The translations under genes were made by a program, and so were the position numbers. Positions 17,914 to 26,072 of a DNA stretch of 64,000 nucleotides are shown here, in pieces (position 1 is the first letter of the stretch; the number at the start of each line of letters is the position of its first letter). The notes beneath the pieces were generated by a model. It saw only the letters and a program-made list of their open reading frames with translations. It did not search any database and was not told the origin of the DNA. Source of the stretch: JADKAV01 sp963704075 (lineage in GTDB: Bacteria; Actinomycetota; Actinomycetes; S36-B12; UBA10799); the NCBI GenBank assembly GCA_963704075.1, contig CAVPGV010000014.1, positions 106,402-170,401 on the forward strand. The letters run 5' to 3'.

Positions 17914-19034
17914 CACGGCACCTCGCGCCGGTAGCCGAGTTCGGCCTCCACGGCACGCATCACCTCGGCCCGGATCATGGGCACGTCGATGCCGTCCAGC
18001 ACGTCGGCGAAGAAGCCGAGCACCACCAGGCGGCGGGCCTCCTCCTCCGTGATGCCGCGCGACCTCAGATAGAACACCTGTTCCTCGTCGAACCGGCCCG
18101 TTGCGCTGGCGTGCCCGGCACCGGCGACGTCCCCGGTGAGGATCTCGAGGTTCGGCACCGAATCGGCCCGGGGGCCGTCGTCGAGCAACAGGTTCCGGTT
18201 GATCTCGTAGGTCTGTGTGCCCACGGCGTTGGCCTGGATCAGTACATCGCCCACCCACACGCTGCGTGCCCCTTCGCCCTGCAAGGCACCCTTGAACACC
18301 ACGTTGCTGCGGCAATGGGGCTGCGCGTGGTTGACGAACGATCGGTGCTCGAAACGCTGACCGGCGTCGGCGAAGAAGAGTCCTCGCACGTCGGCGTCGC
18401 CGCCGGGTCCGTCGTAGTCGACCGTCTGGACCAGGCGCACGGCCTCGCCGCCGAGGGTGACCAGGACGCTGCGCAGGCGGGCGTCGCGGCCGATCCGGGT
18501 GGCGAAATGACCGGCATGCACGGAGTCGTCGCTCCAGTTCTGCACACTGACCAGCTCCAGACTGGCGTTGTCACCGACGACCACCGAGACGTTGCCCGCG
18601 TACTGCGCCGAACCGGAGAATCGCAGCACCACGGTCGCCTTCGCCCCCGCACCCACCTCGATGAGCACCTGACCCCACGTGACGGGTTCGCGCCCGACTC
18701 CGACGAGGTCGAGCACGATCGGCTCCGGGTGCGAGGAATCCGCCGGGACGTCCAGCAGCATGGCGCCGTCGGCGTGCTTGGCCGCCAACGCTGAGATGCG
18801 GTCCACCGGCGCACTGGCCGCGCGTTCGCGCGCCTGCTCCGCGGTGATCTTCGTGAGTGTCACCCCTTCGGACAGGGTCGTCTCCCACCGCAGCCGCCCG
18901 TCGGAGGGGGCGTCCTCCAGCAGGGGCTTGAGCGCTGCCCGCGGGGCGAACCGCCACACCTCTTCACGGCCGCTGGGTGGGGGGAACTCCGCGAGGTCAT
19001 AGCTACGCGCGTTCGACATCGAAACCTGACCCAT
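17913..19034 (-). CDS. sufD: SufD subunit of the SufBCD iron-sulfur scaffold
   Basis: A 373-residue SufD. The family fold (right-handed beta-helix) is supported by the segment NHAQPHCRSNVVFKGALQG, by TGDVAGAGHASATGRF and by the C-terminal RSRGITEEEARRLVVLGFF, which is shared with SufB. The ATG at 19034 overlaps the sufB stop by one base; a second Met five residues later is an alternative. It forms the scaffold with SufB and SufC. Confidence 0.93.
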   Translation of the reverse strand: MGQVSMSNARSYDLAEFPPPSGREEVWRFAPRAALKPLLEDAPSDGRLRWETTLSEGVTLTKITAEQARERAASAPVDRISALAAKHADGAMLLDVPADSSHPEPIVLDLVGVGREPVTWGQVLIEVGAGAKATVVLRFSGSAQYAGNVSVVVGDNASLELVSVQNWSDDSVHAGHFATRIGRDARLRSVLVTLGGEAVRLVQTVDYDGPGGDADVRGLFFADAGQRFEHRSFVNHAQPHCRSNVVFKGALQGEGARSVWVGDVLIQANAVGTQTYEINRNLLLDDGPRADSVPNLEILTGDVAGAGHASATGRFDEEQVFYLRSRGITEEEARRLVVLGFFADVLDGIDVPMIRAEVMRAVEAELGYRREVP

Positions 19035-20440
19035 CAGCCGACGGCTCCTTCCATCTGAAGTTCGATCAGCCGGTTGAGTTCCAGCGCGTACTCCATCGGC
19101 AGTTCGCGGGCGATCGGCTCGATGAAGCCCCGCACGATCATGGCCATGGCTTCCTCTTCGGTCATGCCGCGCGACATCAGGTAGAACAGCTGGTCCTCAC
19201 CGATCTTGGAGACCGTGGCTTCGTGACCCATCGACACGTCGTCCTCGCGGATGTCGTTGTACGGGTAGGTGTCCGAGCGGCTGATGTCGTCGACCAGCAA
19301 GGCGTCGCAGCGCACGGTTGACTTCGACCCCGTTGCTCCCGGGTTGACCTGGATGAGGCCGCGGTACGAGGTGCGTCCGCCGCCCCGGGCCACCGACTTC
19401 GACACGATGCTCGAGGAAGTGTTCGGCGCCGCATGCACCATCTTGGCGCCCGCGTCCTGGTGCTGGTCCTCCCCGGCGAAGGCGACCGACAGGGTTTCAC
19501 CCTTCGCGTGCTCACCCATCAGCCACACGGCCGGGTACTTCATCGTGACCTTGGAACCGAGGTTGCCGTCGATCCACTCCATGGTCGCGCCCTGCTGGGC
19601 GATCGCCCGCTTGGTCACCAGGTTGTACACGTTCGTCGACCAGTTCTGAATCGTCGTGTACCGGCACCGCGCGTCCTTCTTCACGATGATCTCGACGACT
19701 GCGGAGTGCAACGAGTCGGTGGAGTAGATCGGAGCGGTGCAGCCCTCGACGTAGTGCACGTACGCTCCCTCGTCGACGATGATCAGTGTCCGCTCGAACT
19801 GGCCCATGTTCTCGGTGTTGATACGGAAGTACGCCTGCAGCGGAATCTCGACATGCACGCCCTTGGGCACGTAGATGAACGATCCGCCGGACCACACGGC
19901 CGTGTTCAACGCCGAGAACTTGTTGTCTCCGGCGGGGATCACTGTCGCGAAGTACTCCCGGAACAGATCCTCGTGCTCCCGGAGGGCGGTGTCGGTGTCC
20001 AGGAACAGCACGCCCTGCTCCTCAAGGTCCTCGCGGATCTTGTGGTAGACGACTTCACTCTCGTACTGCGCGGCGACGCCGGCGATCAGGCGCTGCTTCT
20101 CCGCTTCCGGTATGCCCAGTCGGTCGTAGGTGTTCTTGATGTCCGAGGGAAGTTCGTCCCAGGACGTCGCCTGCTTCTCCGTGGAGCGCACGAAGTACTT
20201 GATCGAGTCGAAGTTGATGGTTGACAGGTCGGCACCCCACGTGGGCATCGGCTTCTTCTCGAACAGACGCAGCCCCTTGAGCCGCATCTCGAGCATCCAT
20301 TCGGGCTCGTTCTTCAGCGCCGAGATCTCGCGCACCACGTCCTCGCTGAGCCCCCGCTTCGCGATCGCACCGGCGGCGTCCGTGTCGTGCCACCCGTATT
20401 CGTAACTGCCGAGATCGGCCAACTGGTCGACATCGCTCAT
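19034..20440 (-). CDS. sufB: SufB subunit of the SufBCD iron-sulfur scaffold
   Basis: A 468-residue SufB, the core scaffold on which clusters form. Clear family stretches are YEYGWHDTD near the N-terminus, EPEWMLEMRLKGL, FIYVPKGVHVEIPLQAYFRI, VEGCTAPIYSTDSLHSAVVE and the C-terminal SRGMTEEEAMAMIVRGFIEP. The ATG at 20440 overlaps the stop of the corrected sufR frame (ATGA), so sufR and sufB are translationally coupled. A longer open frame to 20590 is an artefact of overlap with sufR. Confidence 0.95.
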   Translation of the reverse strand: MSDVDQLADLGSYEYGWHDTDAAGAIAKRGLSEDVVREISALKNEPEWMLEMRLKGLRLFEKKPMPTWGADLSTINFDSIKYFVRSTEKQATSWDELPSDIKNTYDRLGIPEAEKQRLIAGVAAQYESEVVYHKIREDLEEQGVLFLDTDTALREHEDLFREYFATVIPAGDNKFSALNTAVWSGGSFIYVPKGVHVEIPLQAYFRINTENMGQFERTLIIVDEGAYVHYVEGCTAPIYSTDSLHSAVVEIIVKKDARCRYTTIQNWSTNVYNLVTKRAIAQQGATMEWIDGNLGSKVTMKYPAVWLMGEHAKGETLSVAFAGEDQHQDAGAKMVHAAPNTSSSIVSKSVARGGGRTSYRGLIQVNPGATGSKSTVRCDALLVDDISRSDTYPYNDIREDDVSMGHEATVSKIGEDQLFYLMSRGMTEEEAMAMIVRGFIEPIARELPMEYALELNRLIELQMEGAVG

Positions 20441-21125
20441 GAGGAGATCCTTTCGGTGGGGGTATGGGCCGACTGCGGGGCAGACGGCGATACCAGACAT
20501 GTACAGACCCCGTCGCCGTGAGCGATCGTGGCCAATCGGGTGACGTTCGTGCCGAGCAGACGTGCGAACGCCGCGGCTTCGGCGTCGCATAACTGGGGGA
20601 ATTCGGGGCAGCCTGGGAGACGGGACAATTGTGCTGGCATACCTGCATCACCGAGGTCGGCCCCTCTTCGACCGACGCGGCGTATCCGTCGGCGGTGAGC
20701 AACTCGGCCAGCCGCTGCGCCCGCTCCTGCGCATCGGTGAGCCCAGCCAGGTGCGGCTGGTACCGCTGCTCGAGCTCGGTCGCACGCCGCTGGGCGAACT
20801 CCTCGAGGGCGCTGGGCTGCACCTGCCGCAGGAAGCGCATGGCACTGACGGCCAGGTCGTCATACGACTGCTCGAAGCGGGCACGCCCGCGCTCGGTCAG
20901 GGAGTAGATTCGGGCCGGCCGCCCCCGGCGTGGACCCCGTGCCGGTCCGAAAGCGGGACGGTCCCCTGCCAGCACGTCGCCGGACTCCTCGAGGGCGTCG
21001 AGATGTTTGCGAACGCCGGCAGCCGTGATGTTCAATCGCTGCGCCAGTTCGGCCGCGGTCGCGGGGCCGTCGACGAGCAGGCTGCGCGCCACGCCCTCGC
21101 GTCCACCGGTCGACTCGCTTTTCAC
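20437..21125 (-). CDS. sufR: SufR, iron-sulfur responsive repressor of the suf operon (one frameshift)
   Basis: SufR is a winged-helix repressor that binds an iron-sulfur cluster and shuts down suf transcription. The N-terminal HTH is clear (ATAAELAQRLNITAAGVRKHLDALE, quoted in part). The cluster-binding Cys region is split: QVCQHNCPVSQ is in one frame and EFPQLCDAEAAAFARLLG, ending in TRLATIAHGDGVC, is in the next. The break is near 20605-20613. The span of 689 bases is one short of a multiple of three, matching one lost base. The GTG at 21125 begins inside a CAAC-N6-GTTG site. The corrected stop overlaps sufB. Confidence 0.85.
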
Positions 21126-21138
21126 AACTCCATTGTTG
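21125..21138. promoter_or_regulatory. Candidate SufR operator CAAC-N6-GTTG
   Basis: The sequence CAACTCCATTGTTG is a perfect inverted repeat with six-base spacing. CAAC-N6-GTTG is the reported SufR binding site in cyanobacteria. Here it covers the sufR start codon region, so SufR could repress its own operon by blocking initiation or the promoter. This is inferred from sequence match and position only. Confidence 0.55.
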
Positions 21139-21192
21139 CGTAATTCGTCCCAGGTGCAAGAGGGGGGTCGATATCCGGTAGGTGAAGACCCA

Positions 21193-21340
21193 GAGGCCGA
21201 CGTTGCTGACCGCCCGAGGGAAACATCCGGCGAGGGCGACGTTGTTGGGCCACCCCGACGATCAAGGGCGACGTTGTTGGGCAGTTTGCCAGGCGGAATC
21301 GCCCAACAACGCCGCCCTCGTGCTGGGGACCACCGCCCTC
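21193..21340. repeat. Array of 19-base repeats, two direct and one inverted (family D)
   Basis: The unit GAGGGCGACGTTGTTGGGC occurs at 21232-21250, nearly identically at 21264-21282, and inverted with one mismatch at 21301-21319. A weaker unit (GAGGCCGACGTTGCTGACC) starts at 21193. Direct and inverted units together could fold into a long hairpin. It lies between sufR and the SRPBCC gene. Confidence 0.7.
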
Positions 21341-21423
21341 GATGTCGCGTCTCACGCCGTGCGCCCTCCGGTTGCGCGCAATCCGGACATACCCGACGGT
21401 GGAGTCAGAACAGGAAGGCAACC

Positions 21424-21883
21424 ATGGCCCACTACTGCACCACCGTCCAGTCCCCCGCCCCTGCCGCAGGACATCTTCACGTACCTCGCCGACTTCGCGA
21501 CCGTCGCCGAATGGGATCCCGGCGTCAAGTCCGCGCATCTTCTGGGCGGCGAGCCTGGCCGGACCGGCGCGCGTTACTTGGTCAAGGCGTCGTTCCTGGG
21601 CCGAACCATGCCCCTGGAGTACGTGATCCTCGAGTCGGTCGAGCCCACGGCGGAGTTCGCGGGACGGGTCGTGCTCGAGGCGATCACCCCGGACTTCCGC
21701 TCCTACGACATCATCACCGTCGCCCCTCGTCGGGGAGGATCCAGCGTGACCTACGACGCTGACCTGGCGCTGCGTGGTTTCCGGCGTCCCTTCGACCCGT
21801 TCCTGCGCGTCGCTTTCAAGATCATCGGAGACCGGGTTCGCTCCGGGCTGGAGTCGGCCGTGCAGTTGCGAAGCGTCACATGA
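21424..21883 (+). CDS. SRPBCC family protein, one frameshift near the start
   Basis: A START/polyketide-cyclase-like protein of about 152 residues that may bind a hydrophobic ligand. The family pattern IFTYLADFATVAEWDPGVK and the later FDPFLRVAFKIIGDR are clear. The ATG at 21424 with ribosome site AGGAAGG reads MAHYCTTVQSPAP, and the rest is in the adjacent frame. One extra base near 21462 explains this, and the span of 460 bases is one more than a multiple of three. The stop overlaps the next SDR gene (ATGA). Ligand unknown. Confidence 0.75.
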
Positions 21884-22821
21884 GGCCCGAACGAATCATC
21901 GATGCAGCTCTGGAAGCCACCGTCGTCGGCGGCTTCAGCAGTATTGGGTACGCCGTACGTTCGCGCCTCAACGATTGGGACCGCGACCTCGACCTGACCG
22001 GAAAACGCATCCTGCTCACCGGCGGGACCAGCGGAATCGGCCTGGCCGCTGCCCGCGACATGACCGCCGCCGGGGCGATCGTGGCGATCACCGGCCGCGA
22101 CGAATCCCGCCTGCGTTCTGCTGCTACCCAGATCGCCGTGGCAGGACCGCGGCCCCTCACCCTCGAAGCCGACTCGGCCGATCTCGGGGCCGTGGCGACC
22201 ATGTTCGAGCGAGCCACGGACGGCCTTGGCGGCTTGGACATCCTCGTGAACAACGCCGGCGCCCTCACCCACACCTACACACCCACGCCGCAGGGATTCG
22301 AGCAGACGTACGCCGTGCACGTCCTGGCACCGTTCCTGCTCACCCGACTGTCGGTCCCCGTGATCGGCACCGCAGGCAAGGTCATCACCGTGTCTTCGGG
22401 CGGCATGTACACGCAGAAACTCGACCCGGCGGCCGTGGAGATGACTGCCGATCGGAGTACGACGGCGTCAACAGCTACGCCAGGGCCAAGCGTGCCCAGG
22501 TCGCGCTCAACGAGGCGTGGGCGCGGCGGTATCCACTCGGGCCGATGTTCGCCGCAATGCATCCCGGCTGGGCAGACACCCCCGGGGTCCAGGATTCGCT
22601 TGCCCGGCTTCCGCCGCCTGACCGCTCCGATCCTGCGCACCGCAGAGCAAGGTGCGGACACGCTGGTGTGGTTGTCGGCCAGCGAGGTCGACACGGGACG
22701 GTTCTGGCTGGACCGCAGAGCACGCTCGACGGTTCGCCTGCCCTGGACGAGGTACAGCGACGCGGCCGTGGAAGACCTCTTCGAACAGGTACAGGCGCAA
22801 ACGGACGCATACGTTTCCTGA
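21880..22821 (+). CDS. SDR family oxidoreductase with compensating frameshifts
   Basis: A short-chain dehydrogenase (313 codons). The cofactor motif TGGTSGIGLAAARD and NNAGALTH are in frame. Between about 22453 and 22600 the conserved protein continues in a different frame, which there reads EYDGVNSYARAKRAQVALNEAW with the catalytic YxxxK. The original frame then resumes at PGFRRLTAPILRTAEQGADT. A one-base deletion followed by a one-base insertion fits. As written, the product has lost its catalytic Tyr and Lys. It overlaps the SRPBCC gene by four bases, so the two probably act together. Confidence 0.78.
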   Translation: MRPERIIDAALEATVVGGFSSIGYAVRSRLNDWDRDLDLTGKRILLTGGTSGIGLAAARDMTAAGAIVAITGRDESRLRSAATQIAVAGPRPLTLEADSADLGAVATMFERATDGLGGLDILVNNAGALTHTYTPTPQGFEQTYAVHVLAPFLLTRLSVPVIGTAGKVITVSSGGMYTQKLDPAAVEMTADRSTTASTATPGPSVPRSRSTRRGRGGIHSGRCSPQCIPAGQTPPGSRIRLPGFRRLTAPILRTAEQGADTLVWLSASEVDTGRFWLDRRARSTVRLPWTRYSDAAVEDLFEQVQAQTDAYVS

Positions 22822-22857
22822 GGCTGGACATTCACCGCCCAGAGGTTCTACTCAAGA

Positions 22858-22885
22858 CAGGGGCGTCGGGAGACCGGCGCCTCTG
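22858..22885 (+). terminator. Stem-loop downstream of the SDR gene
   Basis: The stem GGCGTCGG pairs with CCGGCGCC around a GAGA tetraloop, extended outward by imperfect pairing of CAGG with CTCTG. It lies 37 bases after the SDR stop. There is no T-run, so a factor-dependent or pausing role is possible. Confidence 0.45.
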
Positions 22886-22923
22886 TAGCGCGTTCGTGGA
22901 CGAGGCCGCCCGCCCTCGGGAAT

Positions 22924-23040
22924 CCGTTGGAGTTGCGTACGGGCGTTGGAGACCGGTACATCCGTGAGGGATATGCGGGCCGCGTTTCTCCAACCGCTGT
23001 ACGTTTGTCCAACGCCTGTACACAACTCCAACCACTGTCC
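22924..23040. repeat. Inverted array of 19-base repeats, family C copy 1
   Basis: The left side has units CCGTTGGAGTTGCGTACGG and GCGTTGGAGACCGGTACAT. The right side has units of the opposite orientation: CTCCAACCGCTGTACGTTT, GTCCAACGCCTGTACACAA and CTCCAACCACTGTCCAGGC, contiguous and 19 bases each. A related array in inverted orientation is at 36235-36335. It lies in the 396-base gap between the SDR and ABC genes; the rest of that gap (23041-23217) shows no gene. Confidence 0.8.
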
Positions 23041-23217
23041 AGGCGAAGTCGGCGGAGCAAGCCGCGGACGTACCCTGAGTCGCACGTTGCGCCGCGACCT
23101 CATCGAGCTTGGGGCCGTGGTCGCTGCCCTTTCGGCGTGTGCACCTACTGCTAGGCCATCAGACGTCGACGCTCGCCACCGTTGGGCGGTCCCATCCTTG
23201 CGGCCTACGATGGCAGC

Positions 23218-24108
23218 GTGAGCGCAGTCGACATCCAGGGCCTTGAGGTCGACTTCGGCACTCACCGAGCCGTAGACGGTCTCGACCTCACCGTCGAGCC
23301 GGGCACCACATGCGTCCTGCTGGGTCCGAACGGTGCCGGCAAGACGACGACGCTGCGCGTTCTGCTCGGACTCCAACGGTGCACTGCCGGGTCCGCTCGG
23401 CTGCTCGGCGTGGATCCCGGTGATCAGTCCCTGCGGCACTCGGTGGGAGTCCTGCTGCAGGACGGTGGTCTGCCCATGGCGGCCACACCTGCCGCGATCG
23501 TCGGCCATTTCGCCGCCCTTTACGCCGACCCATTGCCTCCCGCCGCGGTGATGGAACGACTTGGGCTGCTCCAGCTGACCCGGCCCTACCGTCGGCTCTC
23601 CGGTGGCGAACAGCAACGGGTGAAGCTCGCGGTGGCCCTGATCGGTAGGCCGCGATTACTCATCCTGGACGAACCCACCACGGGCATGGATCCTGCCGCG
23701 CGACGAGTGTTCTGGACCCTGCTCGATGAGATCCGGGACCAAGGCATCACCACCCTGATGACCACCCACCAGCCTGACGAGGCGGGAACGCGCGTTGATC
23801 AGATCGCCGTGATCAACCACGGCAAAGTCATCGCCAACGCCTCTCCCGAGGCTCTGATCGACCATGCACCGGTCTGGTTCACCTGCGCACGCCATCTGGA
23901 TCTCGACCCCTTGCGACGCGTGCTCGGCCCAGCCTTCGAGGTGGTCGAGGTCGAACCCGGGCGCTACCGGGTCAATGGGGACGTCGGCGTACCGGAGATC
24001 AGCGCCATCAAGGCGTGGGCTGTCGGGCACGGCAGCAGTCAGGAGGTCACGGTGGTCCGAACCCTCGAAGAGGCGTATCTCGACATGACCGGTGGTGCAG
24101 CGTGGTGA
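23218..24108 (+). CDS. ABC-2 type exporter, ATP-binding protein
   Basis: A 296-residue ABC ATPase. Walker A is GPNGAGKTTTLRVLLGL near residue 38, the signature is LSGGEQQRVKLAVALIG and Walker B is LLILDEPTTGMDPAAR. The GTG at 23218 was chosen because the conserved IQGLEVDFG follows it directly. It overlaps the permease gene by four bases. The pair next to ctaA and suf matches a conserved actinobacterial order (Rv1456c-Rv1458c region of M. tuberculosis), whose substrate is not established. Confidence 0.9.
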   Translation: MSAVDIQGLEVDFGTHRAVDGLDLTVEPGTTCVLLGPNGAGKTTTLRVLLGLQRCTAGSARLLGVDPGDQSLRHSVGVLLQDGGLPMAATPAAIVGHFAALYADPLPPAAVMERLGLLQLTRPYRRLSGGEQQRVKLAVALIGRPRLLILDEPTTGMDPAARRVFWTLLDEIRDQGITTLMTTHQPDEAGTRVDQIAVINHGKVIANASPEALIDHAPVWFTCARHLDLDPLRRVLGPAFEVVEVEPGRYRVNGDVGVPEISAIKAWAVGHGSSQEVTVVRTLEEAYLDMTGGAAW

Positions 24109-24851
24109 CCCTCGATCTGCGGACCGGTAGCCAGTCCGCCCCGCCGGCACGCAGGATCGTCAGTCAGGCGGTGTTCGACACACGCAATGTGCTGCGCAAC
24201 GGCGAGAACCTGCTGCTCACGCTGGTGATCCCAGTGGCTGTGCTACTGCTGGCTCTGCGAACGCCGCTGGGCAGCGATCGCACCGCCGGTGAGGCCTTGG
24301 TCGCTGCAGTCGGCTTAGGCGTTCTTGCGACGTCTTTCACGTCGCAAGCGATCAGTACGGGGTTCGACCGCCGGTACGGCGTCTTGTGCATGCTCGGCCT
24401 GACGCCGCTGGGCATACGCGGTCTCCTGGCGGCACGAACGATCGTCAGCATTCTCATCATCGCCCTGCAGATCGTGATCCTCACCGGCCTCACCTGGGTC
24501 CTTGCGGGTTGGTCATCCACCGACCTCGGACAGGTCGTGCAGTCCGGGATCGCGATCCTGCTCGCCGTCTGGGGCTTCACCGCGTGGGCGCTGACGCTCG
24601 CCGGAGCCTTGCGCGCTGAGGCGAACCTCGCCGTGGCCAATGCCATTTTCCTACTGCTGATGTTCGGTGGGGGCCTGGCGATCCCGTTGGATTCATTGCC
24701 GTGGGCAGGACTCGCACAATGGCTGCCCACCGGCGCCCTGGTCCAGGCCATGAGCACTCCTCCGATCGCCGGACTGTCCTTCGTGGTACTGCTGCTCTGG
24801 GGTGCTGTGGGTACCGCAATGGCCACCCGGTTCTTCCGCTGGGAGCCGTGA
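24105..24851 (+). CDS. ABC-2 type exporter, membrane protein
   Basis: A 248-residue membrane protein with about six helices, for example LLLTLVIPVAVLLLAL, ALVAAVGLGVLATSF, LIIALQIVILTGLTWVLAG and a final LSFVVLLLWGAVG. The pattern and the upstream ATPase mark it as the permease of an ABC-2 exporter. The GTG at 24105 overlaps the ATPase stop (GTGA); another GTG lies one codon earlier. Substrate unknown. Confidence 0.87.
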   Translation: MTLDLRTGSQSAPPARRIVSQAVFDTRNVLRNGENLLLTLVIPVAVLLLALRTPLGSDRTAGEALVAAVGLGVLATSFTSQAISTGFDRRYGVLCMLGLTPLGIRGLLAARTIVSILIIALQIVILTGLTWVLAGWSSTDLGQVVQSGIAILLAVWGFTAWALTLAGALRAEANLAVANAIFLLLMFGGGLAIPLDSLPWAGLAQWLPTGALVQAMSTPPIAGLSFVVLLLWGAVGTAMATRFFRWEP

Positions 24852-24985
24852 TCCGTTCGGATCAGTGGCAACGGCCGCAGATATCCGCAGACCAGCGGGC
24901 GACACGAGGCCCGCAATCGGTTGCCCGACTCACTCCTGCGGTATTTGGTGACGATCCGCCACAGGTCGTTCCGTCACCGGAAGGC

Positions 24986-25017
24986 GCGTCGGCCCCACCC
25001 ACGCGGGGAGCCGACGC
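24986..25017 (+). terminator. Strong stem-loop between ABC permease and ctaA
   Basis: Perfect arms GCGTCGGC and GCCGACGC, with extra CCC/GGG pairing inside, enclose a short loop. It sits 135 bases after the permease stop in the 264-base gap before ctaA. No T-run follows, so a terminator role is only probable. Confidence 0.45.
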
Positions 25018-25115
25018 CGTCCCCCGACAATCAAGCGCTCCGAAACTCCACCAGCCACCGCTCGGATACGGACCTCCCCGACCTCGCCCAGAGCCCCTAG
25101 ACGTACCCTCGTGGT

Positions 25116-26072
25116 GTGGCAGTGGACACGGCTCCGGAATCGGTTGGTCTGCCAGTCGCCGGCAACGCTCCGAGGTGGTTGCGGCGGATATTCTGGGCGA
25201 ATCTGGTGGCCCAGGTAGGCATCGTGATCACCGGCGGGGTCGTGCGGGTCACCGGATCAGGACTCGGTTGCCCCACGTGGCCCGAGTGTGTGGACGGGTC
25301 CATCACACCCACCTCAGCCCAGACTGAGACGTGGCACAAGTACGTCGAGTTCGGTAACCGGACCTTGACCGGAGTTCTGCTCATCCTCGCTCTGGCGTCC
25401 CTCGTGGGCGTTCTGGCGTGGCGTAGGCGAAGCGGGATTCATCGTCGATGGGTACTGATCCTGGCTGCGGTGCCCTTGGTCGGCACCCTCGCCCAAGCGG
25501 TTCTCGGCGGGATCACCGTCCTGGTCGACCTGCATCCGATGGCGGTGGCAAGCCATCTCCTGCTGTCCATGGCGGTCATCGCAGCGTGCACGGCACTTGT
25601 GCAGTTCGCCGCCGAGTCGGTGGATCCGCCGGGTTTCGCCGCTACCCGACCGGTCACGCGGTACCTGGGCAACGCCCTGATCGCCGTGACATCCCTGGTC
25701 ATCGTGATCGGGACTGTAGTCACCGGTGCGGGGCCGCACGCCGGCGATTCCCGCACGGTCCGATTGGACCTCGACCCTCGGCTGATCAGTTGGCTGCACG
25801 CGGACGTCGTCCTCCTGTTCATCGGTCTGCTGATCGGCATGCTCGCACTGCTCTATGTCGACGATCCGGGCGGTCCCGCCCGCCGTCGAGCCTGGTGGGT
25901 CGCCGGCTTCGCCCTGATGCAGGCGGGGATCGGCTACGTCCAATACTTCACGGGCCTGCCGTGGGTGCTGGTGACCCTGCATCTGCTCGGCGCCTGCCTG
26001 GTGTGGGTGGCGGTGTGGCGGCTTCGATTCAGTCTGACCCGGCGGGAGATTTCGGCCGCAGATCTCCGGTGA
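25116..26072 (+). CDS. ctaA: Heme A synthase (COX15/CtaA family)
   Basis: CtaA oxidises heme o to heme a for the aa3-type cytochrome oxidase. This 318-residue protein has eight predicted helices. The conserved GGVVRVTGSGLGCPTWPEC near residue 40 carries the Cys pair region, and His ligands appear in IHRRW, DLHPMAVASHLLLS, LHADVVLLF and VTLHLLGA. The GTG at 25116 gives a normal N-terminus. It works with CtaB and SURF1, both encoded in this window. Confidence 0.92.
   Translation: MAVDTAPESVGLPVAGNAPRWLRRIFWANLVAQVGIVITGGVVRVTGSGLGCPTWPECVDGSITPTSAQTETWHKYVEFGNRTLTGVLLILALASLVGVLAWRRRSGIHRRWVLILAAVPLVGTLAQAVLGGITVLVDLHPMAVASHLLLSMAVIAACTALVQFAAESVDPPGFAATRPVTRYLGNALIAVTSLVIVIGTVVTGAGPHAGDSRTVRLDLDPRLISWLHADVVLLFIGLLIGMLALLYVDDPGGPARRRAWWVAGFALMQAGIGYVQYFTGLPWVLVTLHLLGACLVWVAVWRLRFSLTRREISAADLR

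Noticed and set aside
22924..23040. CRISPR-like array
   Set aside because: The 19-base units are contiguous with no spacers, occur in both orientations, and no cas genes are near.
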